From contig CM068313.1 of the NCBI GenBank assembly GCA_034766995.1, positions 60,356,377 to 60,420,376 on the forward strand: a stretch of DNA of 64,000 nucleotides. Reading direction: 5' to 3'. Position 1 is the stretch's first letter. Each line of letters opens with the position of its first letter. The notes beneath the pieces are model-generated. The model saw only the letters and a list, made by a program, of their open reading frames with translations, ran no database searches and was not told where the DNA came from. Shown piece by piece: positions 1-9,260 of the stretch. Source of the DNA: Acanthacorydalis orientalis. Lineage: Eukaryota > Arthropoda > Insecta > Megaloptera > Corydalidae. The position numbers were made by a program, and so were the translations under genes.

Positions 1-221
1 AATTGAATGAGCAATTGGTTAGTTTTAAAATCGTGTCCTTGCTGAAACAGGTATATTCAATTTCGAAATACGGTGGAATCTGGTTATTATAATCACGGAT
101 AATATTACTAATCGACTATTGTTATCATAATAAGTCGGTGCAGACAAACAACAGACAACACTTGAAAAGTTTTTTAAATAAATTTTATGATATTTTCAAA
201 AAACAGTTGTTTTAGTCCGGA

Positions 222-665
222 AGCTAGTGAAAATTTAGTCTATTTTACTTATCTCATGAAACTTTTTTTACCATTTGTGGGTATCGTGACAACAAAAGAA
301 ACGCAAGTCTGGCAACCCGGATAGGGGGATTTATATTGTGTACATTGAGGAAAAAAATGTCTGGCAGCCCCTATCAGGGGGAAAGTTGGTCTGGGAAGGG
401 GTTGAATATATTGAAATTAGGCATGAACTTACGTAATCGAATAAATTTTAACCCTTTGCTAGATAAATATTTATGTAATGTACATTAAGGAAAGCATAAT
501 CTGGCAGTCCATACCCAGAGAAAAAGTCGTCTGGCAGACCTTTGAAAACCGCACCCCGTGCTTCACCGCACCCCGGCAGCGTGACGTCAACTTATTCGAA
601 TAATGCAACCGAAACTCACAATGAAACGAATTTGTTTTCTTTTTAATGATTTTTTGAAAATGTTT
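222..665 (+). repeat. left arm of long-inverted-repeat element
   Basis: This arm is the reverse complement of the arms at 1595-2085 and 2990-3532. Shared blocks include the outer GATACCCACAAAYGG block, repeated CTGCCAGA words, the block TTATTCGATGACGTAAGTTC and the inner block GAATAAGTTGACGTCA (all given in the right-arm orientation). Compared with the right arms it lacks roughly 100 bp around the GGGCCCC block. The arm contains sub-repeats rather than a gene. Confidence 0.75.
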
Positions 666-692
666 TACAGTTTAATGCATTCGATTCAATGA

Positions 693-1136
693 AAAAACAC
701 GACAATTCGAAGTACAAAACATAGAAATCCGAAGCCGTCCACGAGTTTTTTTAAAAAAGCTAAGAACTTTAATGCTTCTATTTTCCCGCCATGTGAAACC
801 GAACTTCTTCAACAACTACTTCGAGCTTCATATATCGCGAACATCTGGAGAAACGCTCATTTGCTACGTCCAACCAATTTACTTCGCGAGGATAATGGGT
901 GGATAGAAATAGACGGGAAATTTGAATTTCTTTGGTTTTAAGGCGACCAACATCCAACATTCGTAAATGATGTCGACATTCAAGCTGAAGATGACAATGA
1001 GTCCGACGATGATCAATTATTATCATCGGACACGGAGAACAGCGACGATGAAGAAGAAAGTAAATCGGACGTTAGCGATAAGGAAAGTAGAAGTGTTGGA
1101 AGTTTTAGAAGTATAGAAAAGAAAGATAGTTTCTAA
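693..1136 (+). pseudogene. C-terminal fragment of a multi-copy insect repeat protein, with an acidic tail
   Basis: One reading frame runs from just after a TGA at 690 to a TAA at 1134, broken by a single in-frame TAA at 939-941. It encodes FPPCETELLQQLLRASYIAN followed by an IWRNAHLL block and a DNGW block. After the internal stop come GDQHPTFVNDV and a very acidic Asp/Glu/Ser tail. I recognise the PPC...ELxQHLLRAxYIAxIW...GW...WFxGDQ layout from memory as the C-terminus of a protein family found in many copies in insect genomes; its biochemical function is not established to my knowledge. There is no start codon next to this part, so the N-terminal half is absent here. It lies just inside the left arm at 222-665. 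The fragment at 2086-2926, on the other strand, looks like the N-terminal and middle part of the same family. Confidence 0.5.
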
Positions 1137-1594
1137 TTTTATTTATTTCCTTGTATTTTCCTTCGTAAATGTCACTTTAGAATGTAATTTTCCTCTGTAA
1201 ATGTCTTCTTTCGATAGTTTCTGAAAAAACTCAAAAATGTTTGTCAGTAATAGTAAATATTTTGTAACACATTCATGAATATGGCGTTGTTGTATTACAG
1301 TTAGAATGTGGTAGTCAACCAAAAAAATGACAACATTACTGAGACTGAATTAGGTTGTAATATGTTTGAAAGATCCTCACTAATATTACGATTTATTTGG
1401 AATAAAATATTTACTCTCTATCCGTGGTTAATCGAGAAACATTAAAAATATAAAAAAATCAAAACCGAAGCAGTTAAAGAGTTAAAACAAATATTTGTTA
1501 AAAGAAAAAAATATTTTTTGGAGATTAATTATGGAATAAAATGTTTTAATCTAATTTTTTTGAAGAATGAAATCCATTAAACTGTAGAATATTT
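1137..1594. other. AT-rich spacer inside the inverted-repeat element
   Basis: Follows the stop of the acidic-tailed fragment. No reading frame or internal repeat stands out. It may be the 3' untranslated part of the element. Confidence 0.4.
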
Positions 1595-2085
1595 TCAAAA
1601 CATCATTAAAACGGAAACAAATGCGTTTCATTGTATGAATTTCGGTTACATTATTCGAATAAGTTGACGTCACACCGCCGCCGAAACCGCTCGGTGGAAG
1701 CCCGTCGTTCGGTTTTCAAAGCTCTGCCAGATGACTTTTTCCCCGGGTATGGGCTGCCAGAATATTTTTTCCTTAATGTACACTACATAAACGTTTATCT
1801 AGCAAAGGGTTAAAATTTATTCGATGTAAGTTCATGCTCAATTTTAACATATTCAATCCTTTGCCAGACTAACTTTCCTCCGGATAGGGGCTGCCAGCAC
1901 ATTTTTCCCTTAATGTGTACTATATGAACAGTAATTCGTCAAAGGGTCAAAACTTATTCGATGATGTAAGTTTTTCGTCCAAAATGACGACTTTAAGCGG
2001 GCCCCGGCCCGAAAATCTCCTTACTGGGCTGCCAGACTTTTGTTTCTTTTGTTGTCACGATACCCACAAACGGTACAAAAAAAAT
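1595..2085 (+). repeat. first right arm of long-inverted-repeat element
   Basis: Reverse complement of 222-665 and a direct copy of 2990-3532. The arm itself holds two imperfect sub-repeats, each built as CTGCCAGA, a CT-rich block, CCTTAATGTACAC, then AAAGGGTYAAAAYTTATTCG. A short open frame (1631-1813) crosses it and has a close relative in the second right arm at 3030-3212; I read these as shadows of the repeat, not genes. Confidence 0.75.
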
Positions 2086-2926
2086 TCATCCGTTTTTCCG
2101 TTGCGCATTTCCAACACCTACGTACATCCAAATAGTATGATGGTGTTTCAAATGTTCCATATTGCCAAGTATAATTATAAGAATGTCAGTATCGGAGCAT
2201 CTTATTAGCTTGGTAAACAATATTGCAGACGAAATAAACAATTTTAGTGTCGGTTTCTTCGTGATGATTGCATGATAAACTAACGTCAATCATTTTGTTC
2301 ACTTTTCCAACAGTTACTAGATATTTATAACATAAATTATAATTAAAGTAAACAGTGTTCGTTCCAATGAATGGTGCCATAGCATCTTTCGGCCAATCAT
2401 TAATTAGAAATTCAGCTAGCGCTTAAGTTTAAAGTGATTATTTCTTAGTTCTTTAGAGAAATCCGATGGACGAACGTGCTTAGGTCCAGAAATTTTGTAC
2501 TTCGAATTGTTAAAAGTGCCTCGCAATGCGCGCTCGTAATTTTTTATGGAAGGAATGAAATAGATATTAAATATAACGGCAATATTATTTGCGTTATGTT
2601 TCAGAACTATTTGTAAAATTTGCTTCAAAATATTTTCAAATGTTTTAGGTAAATCTATCAAGTAGTGCAACATAAAAAAATCCGTCGATAATGAGAGTGT
2701 CAATTTTCTACGGCTCTTGACTGGTAATTTTTTGTTCCAAAGTCTTCATCAATGTTGATTTATCTATTTTACAATTCGATCCATCCGCATGACACAATGA
2801 TAAGAGTACCGTTGCCAAAGGATATTTTAAAACTTTACGAAAATCAATTTTTTGTTCGAAAGAAACCCCTAACAACCAACCAAACAGATTTCGTTGCATT
2901 GTAACTTCTTGAACTTTTCCCATCAC
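2086..2926 (-). pseudogene. N-terminal and middle fragment of a multi-copy insect repeat protein (PIN/FEN-like?)
   Basis: Read on the minus strand, several frames join with small frameshifts into one protein. The first block (2926-2708) contains NLFGWLLGVSFEQKIDFRKV and CHADGSNCKIDKSTLMKTLE. The second (2703-2416) contains DLPKTFENI, PSIKNYERALRGTFNN and KHVRPSDFSKELRNNHF. The third (about 2425-2186) contains FLINDWPKDAMAPFIG and SCNHHEETDTKIVYFVCNI. The fourth (to 2086) contains CSDTDILIIILGNMEHLKH and IWMYVGVGNAQR. From memory this is a protein family present in many copies in insects. The order EETDT, then SDTD, with a later GCD motif expected in the family, resembles the acidic metal-binding residues of XPG/FEN1-like nucleases; that is my inference. 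The GCD part is missing because the fragment stops exactly at the outer edge of the arm ending at 2085. Confidence 0.55.
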
Positions 2927-2989
2927 TGCAATCTTTTTCTTTTAAAACCCATTTGTAAATATCAAAATTTTACTTAAATTTAATTAAAC

Positions 2990-3532
2990 ATTTTCAAAAC
3001 ATCATTAAAAAGAAAACAAATGCGTTTCATTGTATAAATATCGGTTACATTATTTGAATAAGTTGACGTCACACTGCCGCCGAAACCTCTCGGTGGAAGC
3101 TCGTCGCGCGGTTTTCAAAGGTCTGCCAGACAACTTTTTCTCTGGTTATGGACTGCCAGATTATGCTTCCTTTAATATACACTACATAAACATTTATCTA
3201 GCAAAGGATTAAAATTTATTCGATGACGTAAGTTCATGCCCAATTTTAACATATTCAAGCTCTTGCCAGACCAACTTTCCCCCGGATAGGGGCTGCCAGA
3301 CATGTTTTTCCTTAATGTACACTCTATAAACATTAATTCGGCAAAGGGTCAAAACTTATTCGATGACGTAAGTTCTTCGTTCGAAATGACGACTTTGAGC
3401 GGGCCCCGAACCGAAAATCCCCTTATCTGGGCTGCCAGACTTGCGTTTCTTTTGTTGTAATGATACCCACAAACGGAAAATAAATTTTATAAGTTATTCG
3501 ATGACGCAAGTTAAATTCTTCACTAGCTTGCG
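2990..3532 (+). repeat. second right arm of long-inverted-repeat element
   Basis: Direct copy of 1595-2085, slightly longer at its outer edge, where it keeps GATGACGCAAGTTAAATTC and an AGCTAGTG-like end that is also seen, inverted, near 222. The broken gene at 2086-2926 starts just inside this arm and reads away from it, as expected for a transposon gene next to its terminal repeat. Confidence 0.75.
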
Positions 3533-3808
3533 AATTATTATGAGAAATGTAGCATATATAAAAATGTAATGTTGTATTAAGTATACAGTATGTAATAAAT
3601 ATAAATTGTATAAATGTCATAATTGTATTTAATAAATTGAATTCAATAATGACACTTTCTTATCCTCTGTTTAATGTTATTATCCGGTTATTGCTATTAA
3701 AACCTGTAAGTCCGAAAGTGATCATAATAAGCGAATTCCACTGTATTGAAAAAAAACTGTACAAAAATAGAAAACACAGATAAAAATAAAAAAACGAGAA
3801 AATGTGTA

Positions 3809-4380
3809 AGGTTGGTAGGAAACTAATTACGGTTTATGTTTTCTGAATTGTAAGTATATTTTTTCAATGAAAGTTTCATTTCATCTTGGTCATGTTAATA
3901 CCATTTTAAAGTGCACTTTTCGGTCTGTGTTTTGGTAACTTTGACTTTGGTTTTATTATTTATTTTGCTACAAATTGGACTACTGAGTTAAAGATGGAAA
4001 AGAAGCAAATAAGAGCAATATTTTTGAACGAGTTCAGAACGGATGGTAATGCACCAGAAACTGATTATAAACTAAACGATGCTTTTGGTGTGGGTACTGT
4101 TAAGGAACTTACGGTGTAATGGTGGTTTCGAAAGATATGTGCTAGAGATGAGAGCCTTGAAGATGAAGAAGACAGCGAAAGTCCTTATTCAGTCCATAAC
4201 GACCAACTGAATGCGTTAGTCGAATCAGAACCACGCACAAAAATTCGAGAGCTTGCACAAAAGTTTGGCGTTAGCCATCCAACAGTTTTCGACTAGTTAA
4301 AACAGATAGAGAAATCAAAAAAGCTGCAAAGGTATAAGAATTTGATGGTCATAAACTGCTATTGTTCTTCTACCAACCAA
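3809..4380 (+). mobile_element. internally deleted mini-mariner, copy 1
   Basis: TA-flanked ends: the left end reads GGTTGGTAGGAAACTAATTA and the right end, inverted, reads TTGGTTGGTAGAAGAACAAT. The element is only about 570 bp, against about 1.25-1.3 kb for a full mariner. It keeps the 5' region and the first ~110 codons of the transposase, then jumps to the 3' terminal repeat. A second copy with the same junction lies at 41786-42352. Confidence 0.8.
3994..4360 (+). pseudogene. mariner transposase, N-terminal DNA-binding part only
   Basis: Starts at the ATG in AAGATGGAAAAG and encodes MEKKQIRAIFLNEF, then a helix-turn-helix region including TVxWWFRK and DESLEDEE, and a second helix region with IRELAQKFGVSHPTV. 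In-frame stops follow TV (before WWFRK) and FD (before LKQ). This is the HTH_48-type N-terminus that binds the terminal repeats in mariner elements. The catalytic DD34D domain is deleted. It could not have produced full-length repressor in its present state because of the stops. Confidence 0.75.
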
Positions 4381-4389
4381 TAATTTGTC

Positions 4390-5340
4390 TCTTTTTGATA
4401 CTGCATTCTTTTGGTGTTACTACAAACATATGGCATTTGTATAGGATTTTTAATTCTTTGATTTCTAGTATAGCAGAAAGATGAAAATATTATTCTAATG
4501 ATTTTCTTTTAAGACAACAATTTTACTGTCTTTGTTTCAATCGTAATTTTTTAAAATCAATTTGTCTTCAAAGGTTCGAACATTGTTTAAATATTGTAGA
4601 AAACTATTGAAAAGTAATTGTAGCGAAATTTGTAGTTTTATTTGCAACAATTTACTATTTACATATTTTATAATAACATTTATTTTATATGTTGTGCACC
4701 AATCAAATATACAATAGACTGAGATATAAATAGACTAATTCATGCATCTCTAGGATTTTAAATATTTTGCTTTTTAATATAGCAGATAGATGAAAATATT
4801 GTTTTAAATTCTTTTCTTTTAAAAAAATAATTTTACTGTCTTTGTTTCAATCGCATTTTTAAAAATCAGTTTGTCTAGAGGCCAAACCGTTTTTTTAAAT
4901 ATTGGAGAGAACTATTGAACAATAATGGGAGGTAAATTTGTAGTTTTATTTGAAATAATTTACTATCTTTATATTTTATAATAGCATTTATTTTATATGA
5001 TGTGTATCAATCAAATATATAATAGACAGAGGTATAAATAAATTCATTCATGCATCTCTAGTATTTTTAATATAGCAGGTAATTGAAAATATTAAATAAT
5101 ATTATAAATATTAAATAAATTCTTTTCTTTTTTAAAAAAATCTGTTTGCTTCAATCGAATTTTTTAAAAATAAATGTATCTTCGGAGGTTGAAGCGTTTT
5201 TTCAGTATTGTAGAGAACTATTGAATAATAGTTATAGGCGAATTTGTACTTTTATTTGTAACAATTTACTAACTATATATTTTATAGTAACATTTATTGA
5301 ATATGTTCCATACCAATCATATAAAGGGTTTTCCAATAGT
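4390..5340 (+). repeat. tandem array of ~305 bp satellite-like units
   Basis: Three successive units can be aligned by eye using anchors such as GATGAAAATATT (near 4480, 4787 and 5085), ATTCTTTTCTTTT, TGTAGTTTTATTTG and AATAACATTTATTTTATATG. Period is about 300 bp. A further unit, split by a piggyBac, lies at 9090-9260 plus 11296-11455. No coding potential is seen. The array is bounded by a mini-mariner on the left and a DDE_3 relic on the right. Confidence 0.65.
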
Positions 5341-5436
5341 GAAAAAATTATTTAAAAGGTTATATTTCACAGATGTCAAATTGACAGCTGTATTTTTTTT
5401 GACATTTGTTAAGTTCTGAAATTGTTATTTTTAGTT

Positions 5437-6300
5437 ATGGCTTAGTATACAACAAAACAAGGCAATGAAATAATAAAATTGTCTTATAAAAATGGTTGTT
5501 CTAAAAAAAGTATATTTTATAAATTACACGATATTTATTTTCGACATATCTGGATCGACATTTCTTCGATTAGTGAGTAAATGTGATGAGACTGGATCGG
5601 TGAAGGCTTGCTGAAGACTTATAAGTTTCAATTAACACGCGAATTGAAGCTAGAAGACCATTCACTGCGTCGAAGATTTGTTAATTAGATACTGGAACTA
5701 CACGTTTTTTCTTAAAAAGTTATCATTATACATGAGGCACATTTTGAATTCTCTGAGAACGTTAACAAGCAAAACTTCCGAATCTAGGGTGAAGAAAATC
5801 CATTGGTGATCGTTTAGAAGCCACTATACACAGAATGAGTGACTGTTTGGTGTGCATTTTGCTCCGGTGGAGACATTGGTCGTTGTTTTTTTGGGAATTG
5901 GGCTGATAAAGCGATTACTGTGAATGCAGAAAGATACCGAAACACGATAACCAATTTTTGTGGACAGAATTGGATGATATTGATCTGGAAAACATGTGGT
6001 TCCAGCAGGACTGTCAACAAGTCACACAGCTGGTGAAACAATTGATTTATTGAGGACGAAATTTCCATGTTGCGTTATTTCCAGAAAGAGAAACATTAAT
6101 TGATCACTGAGTTCTTGCGATTAACATCGTTGGACTACTTTCTTTGCAATCAGGTTAAAAGACAGTCGCACGCCAACAATTTTAAAATAATTTCCGACCT
6201 ATGAAAATGAAATCCGAAGAGTAATTGAGGAGATAGAGCTCCAGTTATGTAGGGATGTTATTGATAATTTTAACAAATGAATCGTTATTTATTAGAAAGC
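5437..6300 (+). pseudogene. DUF4817/DDE_3-type Tc1-mariner-group transposase relic
   Basis: A decayed transposase with many stops and frameshifts. It begins at ATGGCTTAG near 5437 and gives YTTKQGNEIIKLSY, a region typical of the N-terminal DUF4817 domain. Further on come RRRF, HEAHFEF, VNKQNFRI, GEENPLVIV and VTVWCAFCSGGDIGRCFF, the landmark motifs of the DDE_3 catalytic domain around its first acidic residue. Near the end, NAERYRNTI and a degraded SLDYFLC block (from PLDYFLWG) mark the last catalytic region. Related relics lie at 45744-46140, 49745-50240 (minus) and 60620-63420. Not functional. Confidence 0.7.
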
Positions 6301-7467
6301 ACGCAGCGCACAGTGGAGTATTTGCTTGATCTAGATGACTAAAATTAGATTTAGTAGTAAGAACTAATTACTACCCGATAAAGCCATGTAATTATTGAAA
6401 AAGAGATCACAGTTTTCTCTTCCCCTGCGCTACTTGCAACCTGGTGCAGGCAGTCAGAAGTTGGTCGTCTATAATAGTGCACATATCTGTTATCAGTGTT
6501 CTGAGTGATAATTTAAAAGGTGAAAAAGTTTCTTATTTAAAGAAGCGGTGAAAGTGTTACACTATGGATTGTCGTGAACGAGGTAAGAGATTAATACAGA
6601 AATAGTTAAAGCATTTTAATTACAATTGCATTAAATTTAAAACAGTTTAAGTTCCGTTCAAAAATAATCGTTTTTTAACCATTTTTGTGGCAGTTTTGAA
6701 ACAACTGTTTTTGTTACACTTAGAGGAGCGTCCTAATGCTCTTTTTACATAACCATGAAAAACAAGTTTTCAGGTTTAAAAAAATTAAAACAGTAACCTT
6801 GGATTCACGTAGAAGCGATTATATTTCAACAGATAAATTCTTTAAGTCATATATCTTGAGTTAGGGTTTATTTTTAATTTGAAATGATTTTTTTGGCATT
6901 CAGAACCGTCAGGAGTTTAAATAATGACTAAAAAGGAAATATTTGATATTAAGCGATAACGTAAAAATAATAATATCAACCAACAATTTTTGTTCGTCGA
7001 AAATTACCTATTGAGTCATAAATAATACTCAGAAGTTGAAAGAAAAGAAATTAAACATTGATTTTCTTATGTAAAATCAGAGATGAAACATAGATGGACG
7101 GCTATGCATACAAAGAAAGTAGATACTTTTATAAAAAAAATATGATTGGCTTCAAGGTACGTTTGAAATACCTTGAATAAGGCTAACAAAAACAATTATA
7201 TTGTTTAAAAAAAAGAAAATATATTTTAATTATTCTAAAAATTTCGTTAGTCAAAAGATAAGCATATTCTTACCCAATTAGAATAACATGATGAGGGTTG
7301 ACTCTGTTTTTAAAAAAATCAATATAAAATCAATAAAACATTTTTTTTCACAGGAATTATATGTGGAATATTAAATGAATACCATGCGCAATACTTATAA
7401 ATTTTTAAAGAATTTTTAGTTCAAATAAAAAAAAATATTTTTTTTGTAGTAGGAAAACTAGGGTCAA
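6301..7467. other. AT-rich stretch with no recognised gene
   Basis: The most complex part is 6400-6600, which looks less degenerate and contains ATGGATTGTCGTGAACGAG directly followed by GTAAGA, a good splice-donor word. No partner exon was found. The rest is AT-rich with no repeats or frames that I can name. Confidence 0.3.
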
Positions 7468-8546
7468 ACCATTCAAGTTACAGGAGGTTTGACCCTATGT
7501 ATAGGAGGTTTGGCCCTAGTCTTAAGAGAATCACTGAAATTTCAAATAACAGGTTATTATCTCCTTTATTGTTTTATAAACTTATTCATACAACTGTTAT
7601 AAACAAATACGTGTTGAATAATAACATGGACCCACCAATAATATCATTATAAACAAAATATTAAGTGTAAATCACTTCGGAGAAAGAATTATAAACATTT
7701 TCCGTTTCCTTTTTACGTTTTCTTCAGTTCGTTTGAAGGTGCTTGTTTTTTTCAACTTTTTCACGGTCTTCAACTTTCTCAATGATTTATTTTCAAGTTG
7801 GTGGTTTCTATTCTCCTCAATACTTTTTTATTTTGATTGGTGTGTTTTGTATACTCGTGTAATTTTTGATATGGCCGAAGTGTCCGTTAGTATCCTACCA
7901 AGTACTCTTTTTCTCAACTTTGTATTTTTCTTGGTTTTGCTTTTAGCAGAGGTCGGATTTCTGATGGAGTTCTAGATACAATCACCTAGTAAATTTGACA
8001 TAGACATTGAGGATAGTTCAAGATTTGCAGTACCCACAGGATCAACAGTGATCTCTGTTTTATTTGGATTTACGTTTGTGCGATCATTCACATAAGAACT
8101 CATGAACTTCTCGTCAGAAAATTCGTTGCTATTCAGTGGCCAGATCCCGGTATATTTAAAACCTTTCTTAATATTTATAAAAGTGAGGGTGTTGTTTATA
8201 AAAAAATGATATAAATTATTATGGAAATGTTAAGAAAATACTATAGAATGAAAATAAGAAGTGAAACTGATGAGGTCGCAAATTTTTTTCATTAAATACA
8301 TATATTATTCATTTGTAAGTTAAGTAATTCAATAATTAACAATTTTCAGAAAAAAATTTAAAAATTCTTGTAAAACCAGCTACAATAACACGAGAAAAGA
8401 GATTATACATTCTTTTTCGAATAACAAGATGACAAAGAATTTACACTAAATTATGTGACATAATTGATTTCCTGATAACGTAATGTCAAAACAGTAAAAC
8501 TGTAGGGTCAAACCTTCCGTCAAAATTAGAGCAAACCTCCCAAGTA
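7468..8546 (-). mobile_element. Tigger/jerky-like element relic with GGTTTGACCCT ends
   Basis: Both ends carry the word GGTTTGACCCT in inverted arrangement. The left end has AGGGTCAAACC and two GGAGGTTTGRCCCT blocks within 60 bp (7468-7520). The right end (8503-8546) has AGGGTCAAACCTTCC and CAAACCTCCC. Between them lies the C-terminal part of a Tigger-type transposase on the minus strand. The outer limits are uncertain by tens of bases. Confidence 0.55.
7690..8165 (-). pseudogene. Tigger/jerky-type (DDE_1) transposase, C-terminal relic
   Basis: Minus-strand translation starts with GFKYTGIWPLNSNEFSDEKF and SSYVNDRTN, which match the GF..TGIWPLN...F....F.PSYVTDR motif after the catalytic domain in DDE_1 transposases. 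A stop follows at about 7973. Further on a frame gives SEIRPLLKAKPRK or, shifted by one, an Arg/Lys-rich block and the ILTDT motif, and the end is lysine-rich. This is the usual tail of Tigger/pogo proteins. The DNA-binding and catalytic domains are absent. The plus-strand frame at 7733-7975 is its antisense shadow. Confidence 0.6.
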
Positions 8547-9089
8547 ATACAATTTTGACATAAACGTATAAAAATATACATCAATAATACTATTTTTAAT
8601 TTAATGACGCCTGAAATAATTAAATAAGAGTGCAACGAGTAATAACTTAGGATAATAACATTCAGTTATAGTTACTACTTGTAAAAATATTGACTTACAT
8701 AGTAAGTAAAAAATTATAATTTGATAGACCACTTTTTTCTTTTTGTAATAATTTGTTTCATATAAATTTTTCAGATTTCTCGTTTTGAAAATTACGTTCG
8801 AGTGTTTATATTTTTAAGAAAATATTTTTAGAAAATTTTTGCGCGCCTTCAGTTCAGTATTTTTAGTCGTGTCAACTATCCCTATATTCCTCTAATAATA
8901 AAAATAATTTTGGTCAGCTAGTTCAAGTAAATACTCCACAGTGCGTCGGTCACTTACATGATGATGATCTTTCATTTATAGATGACATACATTTAGCTAT
9001 TATTCATAATAAAGGAACTTAAAATTTCCGCACTAATTCTGTGTTTTATTTTAAATTAAAGAAATACGTATTTATTGCAGAACACTGTA
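8547..9089. other. AT-rich stretch, nothing recognised
   Basis: No reading frame, inverted repeat or tandem repeat that I can support. Confidence 0.3.
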
Positions 9090-9260
9090 AAGTAAAAACA
9101 AATAAACTCATTCATGTATCATCTTTAGAATTTCTTTGGTTCCTAATATGTCAGATAGATGAAAATAATACTCGTACTTATATTTTTTATAAAGCAAGTA
9201 TATTGTATTAGTTTCAAATGTATTTTCATAAAATAAGTTTCTCTTTAGAGGTTGTCTTTC
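9090..9260 (+). repeat. satellite-like unit, 5' half (split by piggyBac)
   Basis: Shares CAGATAGATGAAAATA and the TCTAGAGG-like block with the array at 4390-5340. It breaks off at TTAA and resumes at 11296, which places the piggyBac insertion after amplification of the repeat. Confidence 0.6.

Larger units (their letters stand above)
71..3743. mobile_element. pogo/Tigger-like outer terminal inverted repeats
   Basis: The two ends form an imperfect inverted repeat of about 26 bp. The left end reads CGGTGGAATCTGGTTATTAT and the right end, on the other strand, reads CAGTGGAATTCGCTTATTAT; both continue with ATCAC and each is flanked by TA. A CAGTxGAAT start with a TA target duplication is typical of pogo/Tigger-type Tc1-mariner elements. 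No pogo transposase lies between the ends; the interior is filled by a different inverted-repeat element. I infer a non-autonomous pogo-like shell that was later invaded. Confidence 0.5.

Noticed and set aside
6564..6588. Possible first exon: ATG with 19 coding bases then GTAAGA
   Set aside because: No second exon, acceptor-linked frame or known protein start could be tied to it; such words occur by chance.
7733..7975. 80-codon hydrophobic frame that looks like a membrane protein
   Set aside because: It is antisense to the Lys/Arg-rich tail of the Tigger-type relic, which explains the Phe/Leu-rich composition.
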